Shown here: piece by piece, positions 40,215-53,300 of the stretch
How the letters are laid out: every line of letters starts with the position of its first letter
Position numbering within the stretch: position 1 is the stretch's first letter
Assembly: GCA_904063045.1 (NCBI GenBank)
Contig: CAJFCJ010000017.1
Location: forward strand, 744,001-808,000
Direction of reading: 5' to 3'
Length of the DNA: 64,000 nt
Origin: Dimorphilus gyrociliatus
Lineage: Eukaryota > Annelida > Polychaeta > Dinophilidae
Translations under genes and position numbers: made by a program
The notes under the pieces: generated by a model
Seen by the model: the letters and a program-made list of their open reading frames with translations, nothing else
Database searches by the model: none
Told to the model about the DNA's origin: nothing

Positions 40215-43200
40215 ATGGCTCGAGTTAAACGTAAAGTTATTAATACAACTCATACAATAGCTGATCATAACAAGGATAAATTAAAAGAGTCAGTTTTTAA
40301 TTGTTTCTTGGTTTAACTTGCATTATCGCTCGTATATAAAACAGTTTAAGAATTACCAATAAAGATGAAAATTGGAATAATCATCTGCTGTTTAGTATCG
40401 GTTCCTTCTGTATAGCTTTGTCAGTATATGTACGAACTGTTTATCCGTCTATACCAGGAGGAGATTCGGGTTAGATTTGAGATAAACTGCACAATATTTT
40501 CTCCAGCACATTTCTTTTCAACACATCTCTTTTCTTGTATTGTTATTAAATTTGAAATTCGTTAGCAAATAATACACATACCTAGCTATAATGTGAATGA
40601 AATTCTTGATTACATATAATTAAACTTATTAACCGTTCTAGAAGTCTTTTTTTTTTAGATTAATACTGACACTAAACAATTCATAAATACACATAAAATA
40701 TACTGATTATTTCAGGTGATATCATAATGAGCGGTTTCGAATTGGGAGTACGTGAATAATATCTGTTACATCTAATTTTGTCACAAATTTTTTTATTAAA
40801 CGTATCTTATTCAAGGTCGCTCATCCGCCTGGTTATCCTCTTATGACACTACTTTGTTACTTTATAAACAAAGTAATACCTTACGGTAATCCTGCCTGGA
40901 GGGTCAATATCCTAAATGCTGTAATAGCAGCTTCGGCCTCAAGTCTTTTAACTTTTTTAGTGTTGAGGTGAATATTTCTTTTTAACAAAAAGGATAACTT
41001 GAACGTTAATGTTTAATATTAATATACATTCAAGCTGTTTTTTTTAACAGAAAAACAAACTGCTATTATTCAAGCTTTATTGCTTTTTTGTTATTTTCTT
41101 TCAACCGTATAACTTGGTTATGGTCTATAACAGCTGAAGTATTTGCTCTAAATAATTTCTTCGTATGCATCCTATTCTATTCTTTATTTGTATTCAATTT
41201 GAAAAAAGATAAAGACGAAATATATCAAGTAAGAATAAACAACTATTGTCACCGTCCTTCGCCCCCTTATAAATATTTTTATATACATTTATACAGTATA
41301 TAAGTGTGTATACTATACTTCTTCAATAGGTTGCGAGAGTTGGAGCTTTTATATGCGGACTTTCATTATGCAATCAACATACTATTGTTATTTATGTTGC
41401 TTGTGCTGGATTTTGGGTCTTCAGTACACTTTTAAAATTAAAAGTATACCTTTAATTACAGATAGAACTATAAATATAACGTTACATTTTCTCCAGTTTA
41501 CAGTCGGTGAACTTACTATTGTTAGCCTTTGGGGGATTATAGGCCTACTACCATACGTTTATTTACCATTAAGCGATTATTTAAGTAACGCCAGATGGTC
41601 ATGGGGCAACTGTTCAACGATTAAAGGATTTTTAATTCATATATTCCGATATGAATATGGTACTTTTAGTTTGGCAAGTAGAATGAAATATTTTTTTCTT
41701 AGCTCGTAATATCGTAGTCCATTGTAAAATCCTTCCTTCCTGTTAAATAGGCTAAAAAAGGAAAAGATGCAACACTTGTAAAACATTTAAAGTAAACAAC
41801 CTTGACATTTCAAATCTATTTTAAAATATTATTACATTTTCCTCTTTAATTAATTAACTAATACGATAATTTTTATTTCTTTCAACTAATTAGCATAGTT
41901 TTATTAGTTTAATTAAGAGAATTTCAACGATTACAACATTAATTGTATATTTAATAATTACGGTGTTGGGTTTTAAGTCTGCTCTCTTCAAGTAAGACTA
42001 TTTATGGCACTTAAAACAGCAATTTTTTTTAGATATTACGTAATACATTTCTGGAGAGATGCCAAACCTCCTTTTTTCTTCTTAGGAATTCTTGGTATAT
42101 CTATTTCACTTAGAAAGTTTGTTATATTATTATATAATATATATAATTGAAATACGGTTAAAACTGAAAAAAACAACAACAACAACAGAAGTATAAAGGA
42201 CAGGAAGCTCAACTCGGATGGATTGTTAATTATCATGATTTTCACATATCAGATATTCTTTTCATGGAGAGCTAATTTAGATGTTGAAAATGACTTGTAC
42301 TTAGGCGTGGTTGGTTGAAATTGCTTATTTTTAAATGTTGATTAAATATTTTCATATTAATGTAACTTTTTCAACAGATTGAAAGATTTTATATGCAAAC
42401 TGATATAGGAGTAATTATCTTCGTTGCAACCGGATATAAAGATTTAATCTTGTAGTTATATTAATATTTATATAGACTTGTGTATTTTACCTTTTTTTGT
42501 TATTACAGATATTTCAAAAAGTATTTAAATAATACTATTATATATATATTTAAAGCGATTTCAATACTATTACTTCTCTTTTGGCAAGGAGTAAACATTT
42601 TTTTACTATCTTATTCTTTTAGTTAATGAATATTCATAAGCGTTTCTATTTTCTTCAATAGAAAAATTTTGACCTCTGCAACTTCTCTAATACATCAGTT
42701 GTTACTGATTATGCTAAACTAGTGATGGATACAATACCTCACAATTCAACAATTTTTACTCACGGAGATCTATCCGCAACAACTATCCCTTATCTACAGT
42801 TATGTGAAAATTATAGGCCTGATTTAAAAATTATAGATATGGAAGTAGGAATAATTCATTTACCTATTGTTTTCTAATTGTTTATGAACGATTACACAAA
42901 TACTTTCTTTACCTCCCCTTTAATTCATATAAACAAATAGCTGATGACCTATAACTGGAGCGTTCCGAGATTGAAAAACACAATCAAGTCTTTAGAATTT
43001 CCTGCTGAACAATGGCATCTTAGAGACACAGAGACAACTTTTACATTGAACAGATTTTTGAAAGTGAACATTTTTGAAAAGTAATTGTTGCGTTAAAATT
43101 AAAGTGTCTATTTTTAATGATTGATTTTATCTATGACACAGAGAAACTACACCAGGTGTCTACGTTTGTATCGGAGCCCATCAGGAGGAGATATCCTATC

Positions 43201-43921
43201 AAAAGTCTTTCTTTTTACTACCTATTGGTGTATGCCACCAATTTTATCCAAAAGACAATGATATTTCTCTTGTCTCCTACATTCAGAAATATGGATATCT
43301 ATACGATTCGTGGCCATATTCGTACGATTCAAAGTTTGTTGTTGAAAATTAATTAAACTCATTTAAAACAATCTATATACTGTATGTATTACTTAGATTC
43401 GATCCTAAATCATGGGAGTATATAGCCAATAGGATAATTTGGGATGCAAAGTATAATATCTTCTTTTAATCTTTATATTTTCATCTTTATATTTTTTTCT
43501 TTGTGAAGAATTAACGCTGCTATTTTCCTCTTCAACTTTGCATCTACGTCAAAACATAATGAAATGAAAGAGAAGGGCTACTATTCAAGTTGGAAGGTAG
43601 ATAATTCTGTTAAAAATAGCCACTATTCAAGTTGCTATATAAAAATTCTGTCGATAAGAGTATTGTATATATTTTTAGATATATAACCATCACATAAAAA
43701 AATACGAAAGGAAGCAACCTTTTCCAGTTTTCTGGATGAAAAATTACGCTTTAGCAAGCTTTTGGCTATATCGTCAAGGGCATGTAGAGGTTGATGGAAT
43801 AAATCTAATTTTAGAATCAATTCAATATTTCCAATCCTATTTAAACACTGAAGAAGGTAGAAGAGATAAAGAATTTTATAATATTTCTAATCTTGTCAAG
43901 AGTTTAAAAGCAAATTTATAA
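40215..43921 (+). CDS. TMEM260: TMEM260-type protein O-mannosyltransferase
   Basis: An ER multi-pass enzyme that in vertebrates O-mannosylates IPT domains of plexins and MET/RON. Eighteen exons keep phase: 40215-40288, 40351-40469, 40716-40747, 40816-40967, 41051-41228, 41330-41443, 41497-41673, 41751-41791, 42033-42116, 42189-42309, 42378-42451, 42509-42590, 42662-42844, 42941-43080, 43142-43333, 43397-43450, 43509-43596 and 43679-43921. They give 715 residues (human 707). [20 protein letters not shown] and [16 protein letters not shown] form the conserved GT-C luminal loop with the acidic catalytic residues. [47 protein letters not shown] and YEYGTFSL are family blocks. The C-terminal luminal part includes [20 protein letters not shown]. 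The seventh intron is GC-AG (41674). High intron density contrasts with its neighbours. Confidence 0.94.
41674..41750 (+). other. GC-AG intron in TMEM260
   Basis: The donor is TTTG followed by GCAAGT, the usual GC-donor form. The acceptor is GTTAAATAG. The join FSL-AKKGKD matches the conserved GTFSLAK of the family. Using the nearby GTAGAA instead leads to an early stop. Confidence 0.8.
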
Positions 43922-44383
43922 GTACTTATATAAATTTATTATTAACTTAACAATAAATAGTATTAAAAAAAGATAAATCTTTGTTAATAAGAACAAAATT
44001 AAACGATAATGAGGACAAAAAAGACAAAGAATAAAACTAAAATGAAACTCTTCTTACTCAATTGTTTTGTTTTTTTTGTTATTTCTTTCTTTTATGTGAA
44101 TTTCTAAAGTTGATTAAAATATAAAGTACAATTTCTTCCCTTTAATAATAAAACTATTTACATCTTTTAAGTAAATCTTGTGCCAAAAGAGCCAAAAAAG
44201 AAACAAGACATGGCTTTTAAAAAATAACAGAGAAAAAGAAATTAAAACTAACAGTGATTGTACATTTTGTTTTTGGTTTTTTTTTTTTAAAAAGTACTTT
44301 TACACCATTTATTAGCACTTCGTGGAAAAAGATCAAGTAGAAAGGAGTGTATTCCAGACTTTCTTCAGGTTATTAAAACATTA
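43922..44383. other. convergent 3' UTR interval
   Basis: Between TMEM260 (+) and the giant gene (-). AT-rich, A- and T-runs, AATAAA-like signals on both strands. No gene. Confidence 0.5.
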
Positions 44384-47300
44384 TCAGACTGTACTTTCGT
44401 GCCGGTACTAAAACGTAAAAAAAAAGAATAAAATTATCCTTTGTTGGTCATTAATTTCAATTATAAATAATACATACCTCAGCACTTTGGGGCTTATCAA
44501 TAGCAAAATGAGGTTTTGAAATTCTAGTTCCACCTTCAGTTATGATACTCTCATCGAAGAAGCTAGAATTTCTCGATTGATGGCGTGATGACGGTCTTAA
44601 TAGATTATCCACACTGAGATTGAAATCTCCCGATTCGAAACTTGAATTTAATGATTTTACTTCGTATTCTTGGATAAGTCTATTTACATCTTCATCAACG
44701 TCACTCATTTCCGATAAAGCCAATTCTTCGCCATCCGTTTCCGTGTCAGTACAAGTCGTAGTGCCGGTATCGTGTTCGAATTGCTCCATTAAGTATGGAA
44801 TTTTAGAGGCGTCCAAACCGACTTTCAAGGCTTCTATAGTAGCGTACTGACCTCTATCTTTCCACCAACGTCTCATCATTTGTTGTACCTGATTTGGCAA
44901 ATAACCGGACCATTTCATGCGAATTTCTTGAATCATTCTCCTTGTCGAAGCTTCAGGTTGACGTTGAGCGAATAATGAGTAAGCCAAATCTTGCCAGTTT
45001 GAACCAACTTTGAAGAAGATTCTTCTTCCAGCAAGGTCTAATTCAGTAACAATCTTTGTCTTTCCTCTTCTCGTTTTCTTCTTTCGACGTCTTACTGCTC
45101 GTCCTCGGACAATTACCCATTGCGGAGTTAGTTTATTGTCGTCTGGTTCTGGAAGTTCAACTTTAGGCGCATTTAGTACTTCCGCTGGAATTCTTGATCT
45201 AGCTGGAATGAAAACTTCTGAACTCGTCGATTGACGGTTCAATCTGACGTCCTCTGGAATGTCATTAACCATAGTCATATACATTGTTTTTGACTTTTCA
45301 ATCGGTGGAGGGGGTCCAATTCTATCAGCAAATAGTTTGGCTGCCAGACCAAATTTTGTGTAATCTATCTCAGCAGGCTTTTGATTTTCATCTCCAATAT
45401 AAACTGGAGGTGTTGTATCATTAGTATGAGGTGTTGAAGGTTGTTTTTCAGGAAAGCCCATACGTCTAGGCATTAACGGCCTCCTAGGGAGGGAATTAAT
45501 AGGATCCAAGTCACCTCGTGATTCATCAAAACCTTCTGTATCGGCTTCGCCTTCGCTTTCAAATCTATTAGGCCTACTTCGCATTCCAATATCTCCATCT
45601 TCGTATCGTCCATGATGTCTCAAAATAGATTTTCCTGATTGATTCCCTGAATTTTGTCTGTAAATTCCACTGGGCTGCGATTCATCGTATAAACTGTCTG
45701 AATTTCTATTCATACCAGGCTCATTTTCAGATAATCCTGCAGGTGAGAAAATAAACAATAAATGATAAATTCAGTATAATTTCGTAAGAAAAAAAGAAAA
45801 CAATCATCATTTAATGTAATTTGTTACTGATAAAAAATTAATATCCGAAAGGCGTACTGAAGCACTTCATGCCGCCACAAATATTGTAAAAAAGAGGTAT
45901 ACTGCTATAATACAAATAGACTAAATGATGATAAAATAATAACAAAGATATTGAGAAAATAAAATAATATAATAAAATACAAAAATAATAAAAAATTGAT
46001 TTACACGTGGCCACAAAAAGATTTTTAATCTCTTTAAAAGGCGTGTTTCAGTGCACCTTTATTAGTTTTCTTTCTCTCGCTCTCTCTCTCACTCTCGCTC
46101 TATTTTTAATATTGTTTTATGATAATATATATTTGATTTTAGTCAACTATCATTCTCTAGGTAAATCATAATCAAGTGTGAGAATCTAGTTTAGATTATC
46201 TAGGGATAATTAGGTATTATTTTACTAACTGCTTGATTGATTTGAGGCTGTTGATCCTCTTGTTTGTTTTGGCATTTGTCGTACTTGTGTAGGATCAGGC
46301 TTTGTATTTGACCATGAATTGGCTAGCATTTTATGGTATAGAGACGCTGGAGTCTCTTTCTCTGCAGTTATTTGTTCATTATCATCTTTACTTAAAGGTC
46401 TCTCAGAAATATTACTTGTAGGTAAATCGGAATCAATATCTGTTTCTCTAACTCTTAATTTTGGTGAAGTACTTTTTAAATCTTCGTCACTTAACAAAGT
46501 CACAACGGGCAAAACTTCTCCGTATGCATCTATTAATTGACCTTTATCATTTACGGGTTGACCATAATCATTAAGTAATTGTCCTTTTTCATTAACAAAT
46601 TGGCCCCTTTCGTTTATTAATTGACCTCTGTTATTTATCATGCGACCTTGTTCGTCTACTAGGAATCCTTTTTCATTTACTAATTGACCTTTTTCATTTA
46701 TTAGTTGACCTAGTTTGTTAATCAATTGACCTTTTTCATTGATCAATCTTCCATTGTGATCTATTAATTGACCTCGGTTGTTGATTAAGTGACCTCTTTC
46801 ATCGACTGGTCTTCCGAAACCGTCGATCAGTTGTCCCTGCTCGTTTATGAGCCTGCCGAAGCTATCAACTAGCTGACCTTTTTCATTAAATAATTGGCCT
46901 CTGTCCCTATGATGGGGTTCGGTTTCTGGAATTCTAGGGTCTATTATATTACCCTTTTCATCAATTATTTGACCTATTTCATTGATCAGCTGACCCTTTT
47001 CGTTGACTAGTCTTCCTCTGTTATCTATTAACCGGCTCCTAGAATTTCTTTGGTATCCTTGATTGTTTGTGAACCTTTCATAATTTTCAAATTGATGACC
47101 TTGATCAGTTTTTAGTCTTCCGTACTCATCGATCAATTGTCCTTGATCATTTATTAGCTGTCCTTGATCATTGATCAATTGTCCTTGATCATTTATAAGT
47201 TGTCCTCTGTTATTTATCATCCGTCCTCTATCATCAATAAGAATTCCTCTCTCATTGACGAATTGTCCCCTTTCATTAATAAAGTTTTTGACTTCCCTCT

Positions 47301-50300
47301 CTGGTGACACAACATCGCTGCTGCGTCTTTTTAGGAAACTCAGAAAACCTGCTTTACGTTTTGCTTCTTTAACTGTATCAGATCGCTCAACGCTAGAGCC
47401 CATAACAGTCTTTTCTATACCGTAAGGCTGACCATCAGGAGATATAGGGACATCCTGTGCTTCAGATTTACTATCTTTCTTCTTTCGTAAAGAAGGGAAT
47501 TTGAATATTGATTTCTTTTTTGGACTGTCGTCAGGTCCGAAAGATTGTTCGGTATCATCAAAAGTTTCACTTTCTCTATCTTTAGATTTGCTTCTCTTCC
47601 TCCCCTTAAAGAAAGCAGCCATTTTAGAGGCATCCCATGATTTCTCCCTGTCTGTATCTGACAATATCTCCTCATCAGTTTTAGATCCTCTGGTAACTAT
47701 TCCTTCATCATCTGATTTTGCTTTTGATTTCCTAGTTAGTGATGGAAATCCTTTAAAAAATCCTTTACGCTCATTCGTCTTCATAATATCAGTATCTTCT
47801 TGAGCAAATTGTTCGTATGTTTTTTTGTCTTGTGGCTCGGATTTTTTCGCATAAACCGTTTCTGGATTTGTGTTTATAGCACTCGACCAAAGCGCGCTCA
47901 CTACGTGGCTGTCACTCTCCACGTAAGCTCTAGGGGATCTTATAGGCAAGTCATATACCTCATCAGCAGCTGGTGACGTATCTGATTTAGGATTTATTTG
48001 GCCCGGTACGAATTTAACTTCAGTTGGTCTATAAACTCCTCTAACAAACGTCAAGGGTACTGGTTTACGGGCTTCGCCAGTCGGCTTAGGAGGTGTTTGA
48101 TTGGTCGATTCCTCTTTAGCTCTGCGTAGCTGCTCTAATTGCCATTGTTGATCCTCTGTGGGAGATGGAGGCATTATCGGAGGTTCAATAAGCGATTCAG
48201 GTCTAGCAGAATCACTATATATGGTTTTGGACTCATATTCTTTGGGCTTGCTGAATCCTTCAGTTGGTGGATATTGTTCATGTATTTGACCGGTCTGTAA
48301 AAGAGGCTCTTCACTTTGCATAGCGAATGTTGAATCCGATTCCCTTGGAAACAGTTCAACAAGCTGTTCTTTCTCAAGCTTTGTTGGAGAACTTATCGCC
48401 TGAGGTGGAAGTGGGGGTGGATCTCTAGGTCGTCTCTTTGGACTGCCAGTTTTCTGACCTATCGGAGATATTTGAGAGGGAATTGCATTCCTTTGTAGGC
48501 TGGGCGGAGATTCACTTGCAGGTGATGAGGATTGAAGAGGTAGTGCTCTCCTATCGTCAATTTTACGAGGAATGTTTTCGATTGATTCTGATGGCTCCTC
48601 AGCCTCATAAATAGTAGGAGACATTGGAGATTGAGCAATGATAGATTTGGGCCTACCAGGTACGGTGGATTTTGGGCTATCTGGTACAATATAAAATGAG
48701 GACCTCTGCTGATCCGGAGGAGGAGGACAATTGGGTAGTGGAGGAGAAAGGGGTGAAAGGGGTGCACGCTTTCTTTTGTTTTTAGATGTTGGCCTCATAA
48801 TTTGCTCCGGAGCAGGGATATTTAATTCCTCTGAAGAGTTAACTTCGTCATCTGATTCCTCTTCAACAATACTCAGTTTTAAGTTTCTAGGCCTCTTGCT
48901 ACCAGGCTCCTCGGAGAAGTCATTTAGCTTGTATTCAACCTCACCATCACTACTAACAGAAGACGAGGACGAACTATCTGAAGATGATTGGTCAGGTTCA
49001 ATTGGGGCAACTTCTATGCGCTTATCAAGTTCTTTCTCGTCCTCCTCACTTGTTTCTCCACTTTTACTAATCAATTGTATTTCATCATCTAGATTTGTTT
49101 CCGTACATGGTTCAGCCGCTGATTGATATGCTATACCTCCAACTGCAGCTGCTACTGAAGTTGCAAGTATAGGATTGTTCTGAGCAGTTTTAGGAAATGT
49201 TTGATCTTTTTCAACTGCATCAGATTGATATTTTGGAATGTCATCAATATTTGTTTCTAAGTGGCTCGTTCTAGTATCTGGCCTTAGTGGTGAGTCTTGA
49301 GCAGCTTGTTCGTCCTTCAAAAGCCTATTTTCTTCAAAGTCATCAATATTAGTTTCAAAACCTATTTTTTTCATTTCTGAAGCTCTGTCGTCAATTAATG
49401 GCTTCTTAACATCACCACTGACAGGTTTCGTTTCACTGACCACCATCTCAATAGGAGCATTGTCTATGTCAGTTTCTACTGTATGTGTTTTCACATTTTG
49501 TTGTTCAGCTTCCCCAGCATATAGTTCAGGATTTCTTCCTGACCTTGGTTCTCTGGAAAAAACCATCGTTGGATCGTCAATATCAGTCATTAAAAATGGT
49601 TTTCTTTGCTCTTCTTCATGGTAATCAGATTCAGTCGCTTTAGGTTTATTTTCATTGATAGGCAAGTTATCAATATTGGTTTCTTCTAAAACCTTTGTGC
49701 GTGTGTCAGGCTCTTTTATCTTATCAGGCGTTCTACCAGATTTTGGTTCTTTCAAAAGTTCCTCAGGTAGCTGTCCGAATCCTTTATTTTTCTCAGTATC
49801 TTCATGAGAAACTCTTTGCTGAGCTCTTGGAACGTTTTGAGATAATTCTGACGATGAAGAAATATTCGTGGGAAAATCATCAATATTGGTCTCCATATGT
49901 TTCTGAGCACTTTCATCTATTGGCATTGAGCTAACTGGAGGATCATGTCTTCGACCAGACCTCGGTTCCTTATCGAAAACAGTTGAAAGATCGTCGATAT
50001 CAGTTTCAATATGACTTTTTGGTTGAAGGTTTGAAGAATCATCCTCTGGTCTTGACGAATTACTTTGCCAGTTATCGATATTCGTTTCTTGTGGATGATG
50101 TCCAATAGGCTGTTCTGAAAGCTTTTGAACAGCTCTTTTTCCTGATCGAGGCTCTTCAGAATATTCATCAATATTTGTCATAACTAGGCCAAGTCCTTCA
50201 GCAATCTTTTCAGTTTGTTGTTCTGAAACAGTTATTTTGGAACTAGGCATATCGTCAAGATTTGTCTCGTGGACAAAACCTGATTCCAAGATTGGTTGCA

Positions 50301-53300
50301 AATTTTCTCCTTTCACTTTATTTTCACTTCTTAGAGCCGGTTCTATATTTTCTTGAGCGATATCATCGATATTTGTTTCTAATCTATCCAACCTTTCGTC
50401 AATATTAAGTGAGGAGTTACTTGAATTGTCAGTAGATTTATTACTATTGTCTTTAGTCTCAGATATTGTTAACTTATCGGCCTGAATTTCTAGTAATTGA
50501 TTTGAATTTCTATCTATTTCAGTTATAGATAAAACTCTTTGAGGTTCATTAAAATCATCTATATTTGTCTCAATTCCAGCGTATGCTTCTGTCGAAGAAT
50601 ATTGAGTATGTGGTTGACCGAACTGTTCATAAATATTTACGTTTGTATTCCCTTGTAAACCTTGATTGTGACCTTTAATTGCTGTTTGAGAAGAATCCTG
50701 TGGTTGTGGTTTTGATTTTTCTTGCATTTGTATTTCACGTTGTAAGTAATTTGGTTTTGATTCTTCATAATCATCAATATTTGTTTCCATGTGACGTAAA
50801 TCAGTTTCTTTTGGTGTATCTATTCTTTGTACAGGATTCAACGATGCTTGATCTAAGTCTGTCTCTGTATGCATCTTTATAGATAAAATTTCACCTGCAC
50901 TTCGTTCAACGGTCAAGATTTCATCAACATCTGTGACAAAGTCTTTGTTTTTCGTTCCGTACCAATGTTGACTTTTATTTTTATCGTCTTTGCTTTCTAG
51001 TATGTAAGGATTAGATTGTGACCTATCACGCAGTGACGGTTCGTTATCTATAAGTACTTCATCGTCACTCTCATCAAGGACAGGGACCGACGAAGAACGT
51101 TTTTGTGTACTACCTTCTAAATCAGAGTTTACAGAATGTCTAGAGCTTCTTATTGGAGACCTAGAAATCGGAATGACATCCTCGACTTTGTCTAAAGAGG
51201 AGGAGCTCTTTTTTAATACCATAGAAGATGGATCGTCAACCGAAGTTTCAAGGTAGTTTAAGCCCTCAAGTGTAACACCTTGAGGAATTTCCGGTTCATA
51301 TTCTTCGCTACTGCTAAGATCGTAAGATCTTTCCGATGGGTCAGCTTTCAAACTTATAGATGTCTCATCAATATTATGGGGTCTGTCTACTTTTACACTG
51401 GTTTGTTCCCTTAATACTTCAATTTTCCTCCGTCTTTTTGGTGACCCATCTTCCAATTCTGTTAATTTAAATCCAAGAGCCTCTAATTTATTTTTAACCT
51501 CTTCCGTCTGAAGAACCCCTTCCTCGCCAAATTCTGCCTCACTTTCACTTTCCGTTACAATATCCTGAATTTCTTTAGCTGTATGAGATTCGTAGAGCCC
51601 TATTTTATCTCGTACAGATGCAATGTTTACTCTTTCCTTAAGTTTTCTTGATGACTCTGATGAAACTATTTGCTCATCTTGTTTAGCTAGCTGTTCTTTG
51701 ACTTTAATTTGATCAGCTGCCTCAATATTTTCCGATTTCGCTAAGATAAATGTTTCTCTTTGAGTTAGTTTTGTTTCCTTTATTTGAATTGGTTTACCCT
51801 TGTTTGTTTTATACTCAGCTAACAGTTTTTCAAAGTCAGTATCTAAACTCATAGTAGGTATGTTGGGTCTAGGTTCGTCAAAATTGAGTGACGGAGTTGA
51901 TTTTGCTCCTGATATTGATTCATTTTCCTCCTTTACAATTAAACTACCATCCTCTCTTGGTTTTATTATTAGTCCAAAAGTAAACTCCTCGCCTCCTAAA
52001 ACCTCACTAATTGAATCCATTTGGGATTTGTGAATTTCTGTGGAGCCATGTTCGCTCCTGGGTATAGAGACAAACTCTTTTAAAGCATCAGTGTTAACAT
52101 CAACTTTACCGAATGATTTATATGGTTTGGGTACGGCGGTGGACAAAAGAAGACGGCGATTAGCCGCTCGACGTGCATAGGGCGAAACGTACAAATCTGA
52201 TGTGGACTTTGCACGAACAGTTTGCGAAATAATCGGAGGAGGAGTCGGAGGATTATCGGAGAAAACGCTATATCTAGATATTTCGTTCTCTGAAAGCTCT
52301 CCACCAGATTCAATATTGAGGGGTGGTACAGAGAAGAATTCTCGTCTCGCGATGTCTCTATCATGCATTCTAGCCTTTATATCAGAAATATTCGAAATTG
52401 GGGCTGTTGATGATGAAGAGGACGAAAGGTTATGAATGCTTTCGGGTGTAACGATTACACGTTTTTTGCCACGCGGACTTCTAGATAATAATTCGCGAAC
52501 TTCCATATCCTCTGTCGGTGAACTACACGCAACAGGCGAAATTACACTTTTCTCATTTGAAAACTTAGCGACTTGAGATGTTATCAAGCGAACCTCATCA
52601 TCTGCTGAAATATTCGGTAAGTCATTGCTACCTTTAATTTCCAGCCGCATTCCTAAGTTTTCACTCAATGTCAACATTTCCTCCTTTTCCTCCTCCTTCT
52701 CCCTATACTGTTGTTCCAAATAATGTTGTCTCTGTCCTTGCCCACTGGGTTCTCTTTGATTGTCTTCGCCGACGTCAGTTTTTATATCTTCGGTGGACGA
52801 AGAACTACTAGATACCACTTCGATAAATTCAGCAAAACCTAACTGAGACGATTCTTTAGTAACAGTTTGTACTACATCGTTATCCTGTTTTTCGACAACT
52901 GTCTCCGCTTCAGACGATTCGCTAACAATAGAGCGTCTTGAGGCCGTTGAATCGCTACTTACGGCTCTCGTGATAACGTAACCTGTTGGAGTTCGGTTAT
53001 CGGTCGAAACAAGCCTTTGTGGCCACGCGTTATTATGCTCACCTGCTTTGGAAGACGGATTATTCACTGTCCAAACTTCATCAGGCCTATGCTTTCTTGC
53101 AGCTGCCCTAGGTCGCTGAACGGCATTTCGAAGACTAACATTAGGAGTGAGATCAGGGGAGGTAGAACCATCTTCTACTCTGATACTATCATCAGCTTTA
53201 GTTTTGCATAAAGGTGTCACAGCTTCAGTTCTTGGAGGAGTAGACGGGTGAGATACGTATCGGGGAGTCGGCGTTTTTGGAGTAGAACCAGTATAATCTT

